64,000 nucleotides of DNA, taken from positions 104,339-168,338 of the forward strand of contig NZ_CP091915.1 of assembly GCF_022063185.1 (NCBI RefSeq), given 5' to 3'. Of the stretch, positions 56,314-64,000 are shown piece after piece. Source of the DNA: Nostoc sp. UHCC 0870. Its GTDB lineage: Bacteria; Cyanobacteriota; Cyanobacteriia; Cyanobacteriales; Nostocaceae. The notes beneath the pieces are model-generated. The model saw only the letters and a list, made by a program, of their open reading frames with translations. It searched no databases and was not told where the DNA came from. The translations under genes were made by a program, and so were the position numbers. Position 1 is the stretch's first letter. Each line of letters opens with the position of its first letter.

Positions 56314-59300
56314 TTATCGGTGAAATTCCCGATTTTTCGCTCTAAATTGGGCTTGGTTTTTATCTATTTGAGTATTAGCATCCTCGAAAGCCTGCAAAAT
56401 CTCTGGCGTTACTTTATTGCTCTGCACCTTCCCTGATTGCACGCTCAAAATTACCTCCCCATCTTTTTGAGCGATCGCTAAATCCTTACATTCGGCATGA
56501 AAAGATAAATCATATATTTTCCCTCGCACACAAGTAAAACCATCCTCCCCAGGTTGCCCCAAAACGTCACCTATTCTCTGAGCAATTTTGGTCAGCCGAC
56601 TAATCGACTGATATTCTTGTGTATCTTTTCCCATTGCCGTCAATGCTTCGGGTGATAATTGCCTCCCAGATTTAAACTGATTAGCAACTTCCACAATCCT
56701 TTGTTTGTAGGCTTCTGGTTTCCCTAATTTATCCGCAGCACTGTACCATTCTCTCAAGTTATCAATTGTCACACTAGCTGTGGCTTCGGTTTCTGTCTTT
56801 GGTTCATTCGTACTAATTTGTAGCTGTGGTGGCTTAGACTGTGGATTTGGCGGTAACGTTACTGCTTTTAGTTCTTTTGTACTAACGATTAACTGTGGTG
56901 GTTTTATTGATTTTGGTCTATCGGGCAGAGATCGCACTTTCTCCTGATACACACCTTCAGACTCAATCACATCCCCAAATTTCTTGGTCATCGCCTGATA
57001 GACAGATTCGGGAATAGAGGAATTAACCAAGTTAAACACAGCCAGTCCCTTTTTCGTTTCCAGTGGTACATCTTCTGGTGACACTGGAGCTAGAGCAACA
57101 TTCTTTTCGGTCAACCATTTGGTTACAGTTTCGACTTTATGGTTATCCACCACTAGTTGTGTTAGTCCCAGCAATTTGTCTTCTGGAGTTGCATATAAAA
57201 TTGTGGGTCGCTCTTTGATTTTTTGTAAAATGGGTGCAGCATACGAAAATTGTTGCTGTTGTTGCTGCTGCAATTTATTCAACTGTTGACCAAAAACCTG
57301 AGTTTCTTTTGTCCATACTTCAGGATATTCAACTGTTTGGGGGTCAACTTTCATCACCGAGATCGTAAAATTGCTTTGCAGCGTCGCCTTTATTGGGGTC
57401 AGTCTGCCAAAGTTGAGAACTCCCAATTCTTTGAGTGCTTCCTTGTCCTTCTTAAAGTGCAATACTCCCAACGGTTCACCATTAAGAAATACTGCATCTC
57501 TGGTTTTTGAGGGTGGTACTTCTAACGTCAGTTTTCGGTAATGATCATCATTGAATGTTTCACCTTGATAGTCATAAAAGTTAATCTTATTAATTTTGAG
57601 TAAATTGCCGTTGGGTGAAGTAGCAATCGCAAATGCGTTTTCTTTGCTCTCAGATATAGTCGTCAGTTTTAAGCTCAGTTGATTCCCATCTTTAATATAG
57701 TTAAATGCTTCTAGCTGTTTGATTGAATCAGTATCTAGTTCACCCAAAACTTTACCGTCTAATTTAATTTTGACTGCATAGTTTGGAACGGGTACTGAGC
57801 CAATCTCCAAAGTCACTGGCTCGGACTGGAAAGACTGCCCCGCATAAGAAAACTTGCTGATTTCTCTAATAGTAAACTCTGCTGCTTCTCTCCCTGGTAC
57901 TGAAACGGTGGCGTTCGCTGTGTAAGTTTCTCCTGGAACAAAGTTGGCTTGTGCTAAAGTACCGATGGGTAACTGCCCTGTTCTCGGTTCTAGTATGGCG
58001 TATTCTTTGTACTCACCATCGCTATCCTGCACAAACACTAATCTTGAACCGTAACGTTCATGTCCTGGTGGATGATGGGATGCCCTGATTTCTACAGGAT
58101 ACTTTTCATCTGAATTCCATACTTTATCCCGGAAATTATTCGCTTCATTACCCAGTGTCCCTAATCTCAACTCAGTAAATTGCAATTGCTCCAGCCGGGA
58201 GACAATTTCATCCCCAAATGCTGCAAATACAAAGTTGGGTATTTTCTTCTGTGCTTTTGCTGGTGATTCTTTGTTCTCTAGTTCGTCTTGTCTAGCTGCA
58301 CCAACACTCCACGCTGCGGCTGCCGCCGATAATCTCTCTTGTTCTGGTATACTTTCTCGAAATGCTTCTGCTGCTGAGTAAGCCTGCCCAAACATTAATT
58401 TGGTCTGTCCCTGGCTCAGTTCTGGCTTTAAGTCAACCAAAGTGGTGTTATTAGCAGACATCCCTGGCTTGAGTTGATAATGCTCTACCGACTCCACAGA
58501 GACTGTCCCCAACTTCCGGTATGCGGGTTTTCCGTCTTCTAGTTCCCCATCAATCTGAGCGATCGCTAATAGTGTATGTGGACGTTCTTTGGTTTGGTAT
58601 TTTTCTGGTATCGCTTCTAGTTTCAGGTTTATGCTCTGCGCTTGCCAGATACTGGGGTGTCCATAGCGAGTAAGATTGGTAATCTCGATTTGCGCTCCCT
58701 GCTGCGTTTGAATGACAGCACTGGGGCCTCTTTCTATTTCCCGTCGCCTTTCCATTGTCACGGCGGCATTAAATTTCTGGTCAAACTCGTATTTGGCGGA
58801 GATCGCACTCAATTTTTGCTGTGGTGTAAATTCCACTCCCTTGAATAAATCCTGAAACTGAATTATGGGGCGTGATTCTAACTGTGATTGCTGAAAATAT
58901 TTATTCGTTTGATTAACTAATAATTCTACTGGTGAATATCCTGAAGTTGTGATACCGGAATTTAAATAAGCTGTTCTAGATTTTTTATCTTTAATATAGT
59001 TAACATCTCTATATAAATAGCGTTTATTTTCCCTGATTAAATCCATTTCGGGCGTTTTAGAACTTTTAAATAAATCCACTGCTATCTGATTTTGATAACA
59101 CCCTTCTTCAATCATTTGGCGATACATTTTGCGGTTAACATCCATCGCCTGTTGGATAATTTCGGGAGTTCTTGATTCTTGGGCTAGATTGACAAAATCT
59201 TGTATATATGGTCTATATTCTGCCCTAATTGGTTTGGGTTTCTGATAATTTTCAGCCTCAAATAAACCTTGGTAATGATTGGCAACTTGGTCTAAGTATT

Positions 59301-61098
59301 CTGATTTCTGCTCAAGTGTTCCATAAGTTTTTAATATCTCAATTTCTGACTCTAAGGCTTCCAGTGCGGTAACTTGATTATTAATTACCCCGACACTGAT
59401 ACTATCGCTCATGTGGATAGCAATTTCTTCAAATGGTGGTTGTGTGCCATCGGGTAGATAAAATGATTGTTTTTTGAGCTTAACAGTAGGAGCATAAGCA
59501 TTTTCTCTCTGATTTCTATACTCTGCTTCGGCTGTGAAGTTGGGGTATTTGCTTGCTGGTGCTACACCAATACAGTCGCCATCAAAGTCTCGTCCCTGAC
59601 GTTCTGATTCGGTTTCGGCTGGTGCTATTTCTTCAGTTTCAAGTCTTGCTAATATGCGCTTGTGGTCTTCATCATTTACTATGATGATTCCTTGTAAATC
59701 TGTACCATCAGGTGCTACACAATCATCAACAAGTTTATTAGTAGAGACGCACAAACCATTGGAGTTGAGGAAGGGAGAACGGAAATTCAGTACCTTTTCT
59801 CCATCATCCATCCAAGGTACGCAGATTTCACCATTTTTCAGTTCCTTGGAGGGAATAATCATGCCCCTATCAAAAGTGAGAGTTCTACCAATGGCAATAT
59901 CTCCCCATTCATTTTGAACAAATCTACTCAGTTCTTTTCTCGCTTTCTCGGTCTCTAAAAGCTGATTATGTCCGCTAATCAAATCAGTTTTGATGAGTTT
60001 ATACATCAATAAATCATCTTTTTGGGATTGGTCATACCCATCGTTTATTTCAAATTCTTCATCAGTTTCATTCCAAGTGAGGAGTTCTAACTGTTTAGTC
60101 AGTAAGCCATCAGCAACTTCCAAAGTAATTTGTTGTTCTAAAGATGTTTTTTGTGACTCGGTAAAAGCTTTACGTTTCTCGTACTTCTCACAGTAAAGTT
60201 GAGCTACTTTTCTGGGGTCATCTTGATTATCGGCTAATTTTTGAGCCTGCGCCTCTAGTTCCTCAGCGAAGTCCTTAATCCCTTGGGGGAATGATACTAA
60301 CAGTTGAGATATTGCTGTTTTACCGCGCTCGGACTGAGATTTTTCACCTAGCCAGATTTTTTGTTTGTATAATCCTGGTTTGATTTGGGGTTTATTTGCT
60401 CCATTAGGATTATCTTTGTCTGTTCCTTTGAAACTGGATATCGGAATTATTAAATCGATTTTGGGTTCGTTATTGGGATTAGCATATTTTATTTTATCTA
60501 ATCTATAGGGTCGTAGTGTCCCTTTTCCGAAACGATATTTAGCGTCTTCTCCATCTCCTTCCCTCCACCCAAAACGCTGTTGAATCACACGATAGCTTTT
60601 ATCTGGTTGTTCTTCCCGCTTAGTTAACTTATCATAAAGTTCAGTTGAGATTTGTCCATAACAATCGCCTACTAACTTGAAAGCATCCTCTTGGTCAATG
60701 ATTCCTCCATTCTCACCATTAGAATCATCTACAATTAAAATGTTTAATTCTTCATTAAGTGCATTTTTGCAAGAACCTAAAAAAATAGAGCCGTAAGCCC
60801 CTCTGTCTTTTCTATCAGGACACAATTTATCAATCACTTCCAAACATTCCGGCTCACCATATAGTAATCGGGTTTTAGAGGATAATAAAAGAGTATGCCC
60901 ATCTGGATGATTTCTTAAATCTGATGCTTTACTATGTTCATCTATATGTCCGAAAGAAAATTGTTTACCTGGAAAATAAAATTCTAGTAGGGTATTATCT
61001 AATTTTTCAGTTAAAATTAATTGTGGGTTCTTATTATCCTCATCCGTATGAATCCATTGATTCAATCTAGTGTCGAAATGTTTGAATTGTAGAGACAT
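56314..61098 (-). CDS. candidate single-chain two-barrel RNA polymerase (1594 residues)
   Basis: The first ~600 residues show, in the order of QDE-1/eukaryotic RdRP and YonO, features of a two-barrel polymerase. Barrel 1 (~120-230): GIIDQEDAF, FGKGTLRP (K192), LIIPISSFKG (K224). Linker: ISQLLVSFPQGI near 263. Barrel 2 (~400-515): AIGRTLTFDRGMIIPSKEL, LKNGEICVPW, NFRSPFL (R440-x-P), then GRDFDGDCIGV, with D504, D506 and D508 as predicted Mg2+ ligands. SISVGVINNQ (566-575) resembles the post-catalytic helix. Residues ~600-1594 are unrecognised, beta-rich, with a Gln run and a Pro-rich linker. Motif matches are by eye. Template type (DNA or RNA) is unknown. It is divergent from the gene at 61138 with 39 bp between. 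Confidence 0.68.
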   Translation of the reverse strand: MSLQFKHFDTRLNQWIHTDEDNKNPQLILTEKLDNTLLEFYFPGKQFSFGHIDEHSKASDLRNHPDGHTLLLSSKTRLLYGEPECLEVIDKLCPDRKDRGAYGSIFLGSCKNALNEELNILIVDDSNGENGGIIDQEDAFKLVGDCYGQISTELYDKLTKREEQPDKSYRVIQQRFGWREGDGEDAKYRFGKGTLRPYRLDKIKYANPNNEPKIDLIIPISSFKGTDKDNPNGANKPQIKPGLYKQKIWLGEKSQSERGKTAISQLLVSFPQGIKDFAEELEAQAQKLADNQDDPRKVAQLYCEKYEKRKAFTESQKTSLEQQITLEVADGLLTKQLELLTWNETDEEFEINDGYDQSQKDDLLMYKLIKTDLISGHNQLLETEKARKELSRFVQNEWGDIAIGRTLTFDRGMIIPSKELKNGEICVPWMDDGEKVLNFRSPFLNSNGLCVSTNKLVDDCVAPDGTDLQGIIIVNDEDHKRILARLETEEIAPAETESERQGRDFDGDCIGVAPASKYPNFTAEAEYRNQRENAYAPTVKLKKQSFYLPDGTQPPFEEIAIHMSDSISVGVINNQVTALEALESEIEILKTYGTLEQKSEYLDQVANHYQGLFEAENYQKPKPIRAEYRPYIQDFVNLAQESRTPEIIQQAMDVNRKMYRQMIEEGCYQNQIAVDLFKSSKTPEMDLIRENKRYLYRDVNYIKDKKSRTAYLNSGITTSGYSPVELLVNQTNKYFQQSQLESRPIIQFQDLFKGVEFTPQQKLSAISAKYEFDQKFNAAVTMERRREIERGPSAVIQTQQGAQIEITNLTRYGHPSIWQAQSINLKLEAIPEKYQTKERPHTLLAIAQIDGELEDGKPAYRKLGTVSVESVEHYQLKPGMSANNTTLVDLKPELSQGQTKLMFGQAYSAAEAFRESIPEQERLSAAAAAWSVGAARQDELENKESPAKAQKKIPNFVFAAFGDEIVSRLEQLQFTELRLGTLGNEANNFRDKVWNSDEKYPVEIRASHHPPGHERYGSRLVFVQDSDGEYKEYAILEPRTGQLPIGTLAQANFVPGETYTANATVSVPGREAAEFTIREISKFSYAGQSFQSEPVTLEIGSVPVPNYAVKIKLDGKVLGELDTDSIKQLEAFNYIKDGNQLSLKLTTISESKENAFAIATSPNGNLLKINKINFYDYQGETFNDDHYRKLTLEVPPSKTRDAVFLNGEPLGVLHFKKDKEALKELGVLNFGRLTPIKATLQSNFTISVMKVDPQTVEYPEVWTKETQVFGQQLNKLQQQQQQQFSYAAPILQKIKERPTILYATPEDKLLGLTQLVVDNHKVETVTKWLTEKNVALAPVSPEDVPLETKKGLAVFNLVNSSIPESVYQAMTKKFGDVIESEGVYQEKVRSLPDRPKSIKPPQLIVSTKELKAVTLPPNPQSKPPQLQISTNEPKTETEATASVTIDNLREWYSAADKLGKPEAYKQRIVEVANQFKSGRQLSPEALTAMGKDTQEYQSISRLTKIAQRIGDVLGQPGEDGFTCVRGKIYDLSFHAECKDLAIAQKDGEVILSVQSGKVQSNKVTPEILQAFEDANTQIDKNQAQFRAKNREFHR

Positions 61099-61137
61099 AT
61101 TTTTATTTAAGTATTGAAAATTTTTCAGGAGTTTAAT

Positions 61138-61677
61138 ATGTCAGGAACAAGAATTAAACGTTGGCTAAATATGCACGGTAAAGAGTTTAATGCTGATGGA
61201 ACATTGAAAGATGAAGTAAGACAGCAAAAGTTAGCTAAGGGCGCACATCCAGGAGCAATTGATAGTTATGCCCGTAGATTAAAAGAAGAATATGACGAAT
61301 GGAAACACCTTGACGAAACTGACCCCGAACCCTGGCCTGTGTATACGGCATACGACTTCTTCACGGCAGAAGAAAAGCAGCAGTTTTATGCTGATGGCAC
61401 TCTCAGGGCGGAATATATAGAAATTGCACTCTCAAAGGGCATTAGTGAGAATTGGCTTGCAGAAATGGAACGCCGTAAAAAGATTGATGTCGATAACTAT
61501 AATCGGGTATCGGCAAGAGATGCCGAAAGAGGCATCAACTTTGGCGAACAGGAAATGAATAGATTGCGTGCTTCCAGCCGGACTTATGTGGAACGTCTCA
61601 AGCAGATGGAACAGGACTTGCGGAACTTTGAAGAACCGAGTAGTCTGCCTTTTGACAAAGATACGCCTTATTTTTAA
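61138..61677 (+). CDS. hypothetical protein divergent from the polymerase
   Basis: 179 residues from ATG 61138, chosen for the good CAGGAG seven bases upstream (an ATG at 61114 is possible). Charged, helical, no membrane segment: MSGTRIKRWLNMHGKEFNAD, SYARRLKEEYDEWKHLDETD, DFFTAEEKQQFYADGTLRAE; the phrase N/YADGTL occurs twice, a hint of internal repeats. No family recognised. It shares a 39-bp start-to-start gap with the polymerase gene. Confidence 0.65.
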   Translation: MSGTRIKRWLNMHGKEFNADGTLKDEVRQQKLAKGAHPGAIDSYARRLKEEYDEWKHLDETDPEPWPVYTAYDFFTAEEKQQFYADGTLRAEYIEIALSKGISENWLAEMERRKKIDVDNYNRVSARDAERGINFGEQEMNRLRASSRTYVERLKQMEQDLRNFEEPSSLPFDKDTPYF

Positions 61678-61686
61678 AGATGATTT

Positions 61687-61710
61687 AGGGAAAGCGATAT
61701 CGCTTTCCCT
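61687..61710. terminator. perfect 24-bp palindrome between converging genes
   Basis: Perfect inverted repeat of AGGGAAAGCGAT with no loop. It lies 10 bp after the stop at 61677 and 14 bp before the end of the converging gene. There is no long U-tract, so it may be a weak bidirectional terminator or a dispersed palindrome. Confidence 0.5.
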
Positions 61711-61723
61711 ACAATGTTTTGCC

Positions 61724-62131
61724 TCAGTTCTTTTTCGGAATCTGAATGGGCGAATGTGGCTTGGTAATCTGAGGCAAAGAACTAGGTGGTGAAGTGAGTA
61801 ACATCAGTAAACTACCAAAACAAGTAATTACGATCAACAAAGCCAAAAGAGTTTGACTGACTTTATACCACGAAGTCACAGTTAGTTTAAACTGAACTCG
61901 TTTCAGGACAATTGGCTCTAACTTTTGCTCAGTTACACGATTTTGAATATATTCCAAAGCCGTGAGACATTGTGAAATATCTTCACCCCTGTATACCTTC
62001 TGGCAAAGTAAAACTTCTAATCGTTCAATACGCTCTTCCGGGGTAGACAAAAAGATATCAGACCAATCATTCCAAAGCTCAATCTTTTGCAAACCATCAT
62101 TCAAAGGCTTAAGTTCTCGTGTATCTGACAT
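61724..62131 (-). CDS. small membrane protein of the polymerase-linked cluster
   Basis: 135 residues: a soluble helical N-terminus (IELWNDWSDIFLSTPEERIE, ALEYIQNRVTEQKLEP), one membrane helix (VSQTLLALLIVITCFGSLLML, ~91-111) and a Pro-rich tail. It begins 10 bp after the preceding gene on the same strand, so is co-transcribed. No family recognised. Confidence 0.65.
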   Translation of the reverse strand: MSDTRELKPLNDGLQKIELWNDWSDIFLSTPEERIERLEVLLCQKVYRGEDISQCLTALEYIQNRVTEQKLEPIVLKRVQFKLTVTSWYKVSQTLLALLIVITCFGSLLMLLTSPPSSLPQITKPHSPIQIPKKN

Positions 62132-62140
62132 AATTCCTAT

Positions 62141-62653
62141 TTACCTACGACGACGTTGTTGAGAGTGCTGATAATCTTTCAATATCTGGTTAACTTGTTC
62201 TGGGAGAATCACAGATGATTTATCCCAACGCAGTTGATAGCACAAGCTATTTTCAGCAGGACAAGAAATCGCTTTAGGCAGATTAGTACCCCACCACAAC
62301 CCTCCTGTCAAAAACACCATCGCACAAGTTAGAAACATCAACACCCCAGAACGACCTGAACCAACCCACATCCCCACCCAGAATAAGGTGGACTTAAATT
62401 GGTCAGAGCGTTGTTTTTTGAGTTGGTTCTTTATTGCCTTGGCTTCATTCCACTCTTGCAGATTCTCTAGTTTTTGCGAAGCCAGTATCTTAGCCTTGAC
62501 ATCAGAAGCTTTTACTGCCTGAATCTCAATAGTTTGGCGTTGTTGTTCTAATCGGAAGTCAAACCATTCTCTGAGTTCGCTGGCAAACTGTTCAAGTGCA
62601 TCGATGGCTGTAGCACTTGCACCTTCGAGGTAAATTGGGGTCGAGGCTTTCCC
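62141..62653 (-). CDS. membrane-anchored C-terminal half reached by -1 frameshift
   Basis: The -1 frame has no good start of its own near the junction. Reading from the slippery site gives ASTPIYLEGASATAIDALEQ, a charged coiled coil (WNEAKAIKNQLKKQRSDQFK), one membrane helix (VLMFLTCAMVFLTGGLWW) and a short Cys-containing, basic-ending tail (HSQQRRRR). With the zero-frame part this makes about 405 residues. The coding character continues smoothly across the junction, which supports a single gene. Confidence 0.6.
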   Translation of the reverse strand, partial: GKASTPIYLEGASATAIDALEQFASELREWFDFRLEQQRQTIEIQAVKASDVKAKILASQKLENLQEWNEAKAIKNQLKKQRSDQFKSTLFWVGMWVGSGRSGVLMFLTCAMVFLTGGLWWGTNLPKAISCPAENSLCYQLRWDKSSVILPEQVNQILKDYQHSQQRRRR

Positions 62654-63357
62654 ACTGCACGAGCTTTAATCATTTCTAGCAAGTTTCGCCAACCCTGGCG
62701 CGATGAGTCTGTTGCTAGTTCTTCTGACAAATATTTTAAGTACAAAGCAGGGGCAACAGCCGCGTGTTTTTCCGCTTTATCTCGCAACATTTCCCCAAAA
62801 AGTTGATCACCTCCTTGCTCTATCAGCAATTCCGTTTCTTCAATGGTCAACTGAATGTCTACATTATTATCCAATTCACCAACTCCAAAGTGTGCGGCAA
62901 TCTCTTGCTCGGTTTTTCCTTGGCTAACCAAATTACAAGCCGCAAGGAAATGCTCGGCCTCTTGGGGAGAATATTCATCCTTTTCGCCTAGCCCACAGAA
63001 AGCCAAAATATTTAAAGCGTGGGTCAGTGTGAGTTTAAAACCTTGTTCACGAGCCGCAATCAGTAATTCAGTTATATCTAATGGTTCTAATGGTAATTGC
63101 GCTTTTTTTCGAGACTTTTTCCCATTCTTGGTATCAGATGCTCCCTTGTCTTGAGTAGTTGTCACAGAAACAATTGGGGGTAATAAACTCATCACCTCTT
63201 CGTCAGTACCACCTTGCTCAATAAAAGACCGACATTGACGAAAACGTTCTGCCTCATCCTCAGTGTATGTTTCTTTTTCAACCATCTCACTCAAGCGCAA
63301 AGTCCGACTAATTTCTTCTGGTGAGAGATTGTTAAATAGTTCTTGTGGTTGATACAT
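62548..63357 (-). CDS. zero-frame helical protein with -1 frameshift site
   Basis: 269 residues in the zero frame. Two internal repeats (~residues 10-58 and ~112-160) share a pattern: YTEDEAERFRQCRSFIEQGG and YSPQEAEHFLAACNLVSQGK, each followed by T-x-x-E-[IV]. The heptamer GGGAAAG (62647-62653) lies in the correct phase (G GGA AAG). After it the zero-frame tail (PRPQFTSKVQ...) looks non-coding, whereas the -1 frame continues a coherent protein. Either programmed frameshifting or a frameshift mutation. No family recognised. Confidence 0.65.
   Translation of the reverse strand: MYQPQELFNNLSPEEISRTLRLSEMVEKETYTEDEAERFRQCRSFIEQGGTDEEVMSLLPPIVSVTTTQDKGASDTKNGKKSRKKAQLPLEPLDITELLIAAREQGFKLTLTHALNILAFCGLGEKDEYSPQEAEHFLAACNLVSQGKTEQEIAAHFGVGELDNNVDIQLTIEETELLIEQGGDQLFGEMLRDKAEKHAAVAPALYLKYLSEELATDSSRQGWRNLLEMIKARAVGKPRPQFTSKVQVLQPSMHLNSLPANSENGLTSD
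62647..62653 (-). promoter_or_regulatory. candidate -1 ribosomal frameshift site (GGGAAAG)
   Basis: Canonical X-XXY-YYZ heptamer in phase with the upstream frame (GTG GGA AAG). A small stem (CCTCGA with TCGAAGG about 20 bases on) could follow. Slipping by -1 joins the two frames listed at 62548-63357 and 62141-62653. Confidence 0.5.
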
Positions 63358-63369
63358 AATTATACACTC

Positions 63370-63765
63370 CTACTTAAACGAAGTTGAAAAAGGATTTAAC
63401 CAATCAGTCAAAGGCTGTTTTTGTTCTGTTATGGGAGTTCTGGATGGTCGCTCCAGTTCTTGGAGAGTATTTCTGTCTACGGCAATCATCGTGGCTGCTT
63501 TAGAGGGGATTTCACCCAGCAGTCCCATCAAATATGAAGAGTGCAGTTCAAGGCGGTAAAGACAAGCACGAATATGCGGCTCTAAATCTATGGGTTGATC
63601 TTCAGCTTGATATGCTAAAGGAAGCCAATAGCTACTAATAGCTATCATCACCATGTCCCTCGCCGGATAAAGAGTATTCCTGGAGTTTAAATATCTAATC
63701 AGCATTGCTTCAGGGCTATTGCTCTTAACTCTACTTCGTAAGCGAAACTCAACATCTTCAAACAT
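63370..63765 (-). CDS. hypothetical protein of the polymerase-linked cluster
   Basis: 131 residues from ATG 63765, which has GAAGGA eight bases upstream (the frame is open further up, but that overlaps the next gene). Mostly helical: FEDVEFRLRSRVKSNSPEAM, LIRYLNSRNTLYPARDMVMI, LEPHIRACLYRLELHSSYLM. No family recognised. The next gene starts 13 bp after its stop. Confidence 0.6.
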   Translation of the reverse strand: MFEDVEFRLRSRVKSNSPEAMLIRYLNSRNTLYPARDMVMIAISSYWLPLAYQAEDQPIDLEPHIRACLYRLELHSSYLMGLLGEIPSKAATMIAVDRNTLQELERPSRTPITEQKQPLTDWLNPFSTSFK

Positions 63766-63790
63766 TCTCATATTCCTTCTTCTCAAATTA

Positions 63791-64000
63791 CTAGGACGCA
63801 CGATGGGATGACATAGTTGATGTAGTCTTTTGGTAACGAAATAATCCATACACATCAGTGAAACGTAGACACATAGCATCTTTTTTTGGTGGCAGATTGA
63901 AAGCCAAACGCACGTCCTCTTCTAGTTCGGCTGCCCATGAAATCTCGGTATAAGTAAACAAGTTTTTCAACTCAGTGGCTAAATATTCCGATGTTCCTCC
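63791..64000 (-). CDS. hypothetical protein, 5' end outside the window
   Basis: The C-terminal 69 residues of a gene that begins beyond the window: GGTSEYLATELKNLFTYTEI, SWAAELEEDVRLAFNLPPKK, CLRFTDVYGLFRYQKTT, stop at 63791-63793. It lies 26 bp upstream of the next start on the same strand, so is part of the same run. Not recognised. Confidence 0.55.
   Translation of the reverse strand, partial: GGTSEYLATELKNLFTYTEISWAAELEEDVRLAFNLPPKKDAMCLRFTDVYGLFRYQKTTSTMSSHRAS

Noticed and set aside
56314..61098. Interpretation of the large protein as a conjugative relaxase/helicase
   Set aside because: No HUH histidine cluster, no Walker A motif and no relaxase Tyr motif visible; the D-F-D-G-D and R-x-P pattern points to a polymerase barrel instead.

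Overview
The window looks like accessory DNA from a filamentous, probably heterocyst-forming cyanobacterium (Nostoc/Calothrix type). This rests on dense HIP1 palindromes (GCGATCGC), short GC-rich dispersed repeats inserted into genes, and typically cyanobacterial families (SWIM plus SNF2 pair, DUF1269, DUF5335, DUF6544). The number of insertion sequences, a restriction-modification cassette, toxin-antitoxin genes and a right end made of unrecognised large and small proteins suggest a plasmid or a plasmid-like island. I see no rRNA, tRNA or CRISPR.

Layout. 0-2 kb: a truncated IS5 element hit by a second IS (copy 1 of 3). 2-9.6 kb: envelope and stress genes (a signal-peptide repeat protein, DUF1269, a Cys-rich membrane protein, a membrane protein with a bactofilin-like domain), then a metabolic run of pyruvate kinase, L-lactate dehydrogenase and phosphoglycerate mutase. 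10-12.8 kb: a bacterial NLR-like NACHT NTPase and a small ribbon-helix-helix-like protein. 12.9-20 kb: an MgtA-type P-type ATPase broken by an IS630 remnant. A 3.6-kb Tn552-like transposon with 166-bp terminal inverted repeats separates the ATPase from its operon partner. 20-25 kb: an IS1634-family element, a decayed ion channel, a cbpA-cbpM chaperone pair and DUF6544. 25-39 kb: a YbhFSRG-like exporter operon split by an 8.7-kb block. That block holds an integrase scrap, a type II R-M system whose endonuclease is broken by IS copy 2, antitoxin/VapBC genes, a second bactofilin-like protein, a PspC protein and an IS982. 39-43.5 kb: oleate hydratase, a broken SDR enzyme and three small stress proteins. 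44-47.5 kb: a MacAB-like tripartite exporter. 47.8-54.6 kb: SNF2 helicase (split by IS copy 3) and its SWIM partner. 54.9-56.2 kb: an HsdR-like nuclease and an FMN split-barrel protein. 56.3-64 kb: a 1594-residue protein and a run of unknown genes.

The most interesting item is the 1594-residue protein (56314-61098, minus). Its first ~600 residues carry, in order, what look like both halves of a two-barrel RNA polymerase: a first barrel with lysines like that of eukaryotic RdRP/QDE-1, then a second barrel with an R-x-P element and the catalytic signature D504-F-D-G-D508. This suggests a single-chain, mobile-element-encoded RNA polymerase. Next to it is a gene with an in-frame canonical -1 slippery heptamer (GGGAAAG) exactly where its reading frame moves to a membrane-anchored C-terminal half.

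Across the left part, a ~40-bp motif occurs four times. Each copy sits 100-200 bp upstream of, and points at, a small stress or envelope gene, so it is a likely shared promoter or operator of this island. Much of the rest is a record of insertion damage. In several places the pre-insertion gene can be rebuilt exactly (the R-M endonuclease, the SNF2 helicase, the SDR enzyme, the host-attachment-like/MgtA operon).
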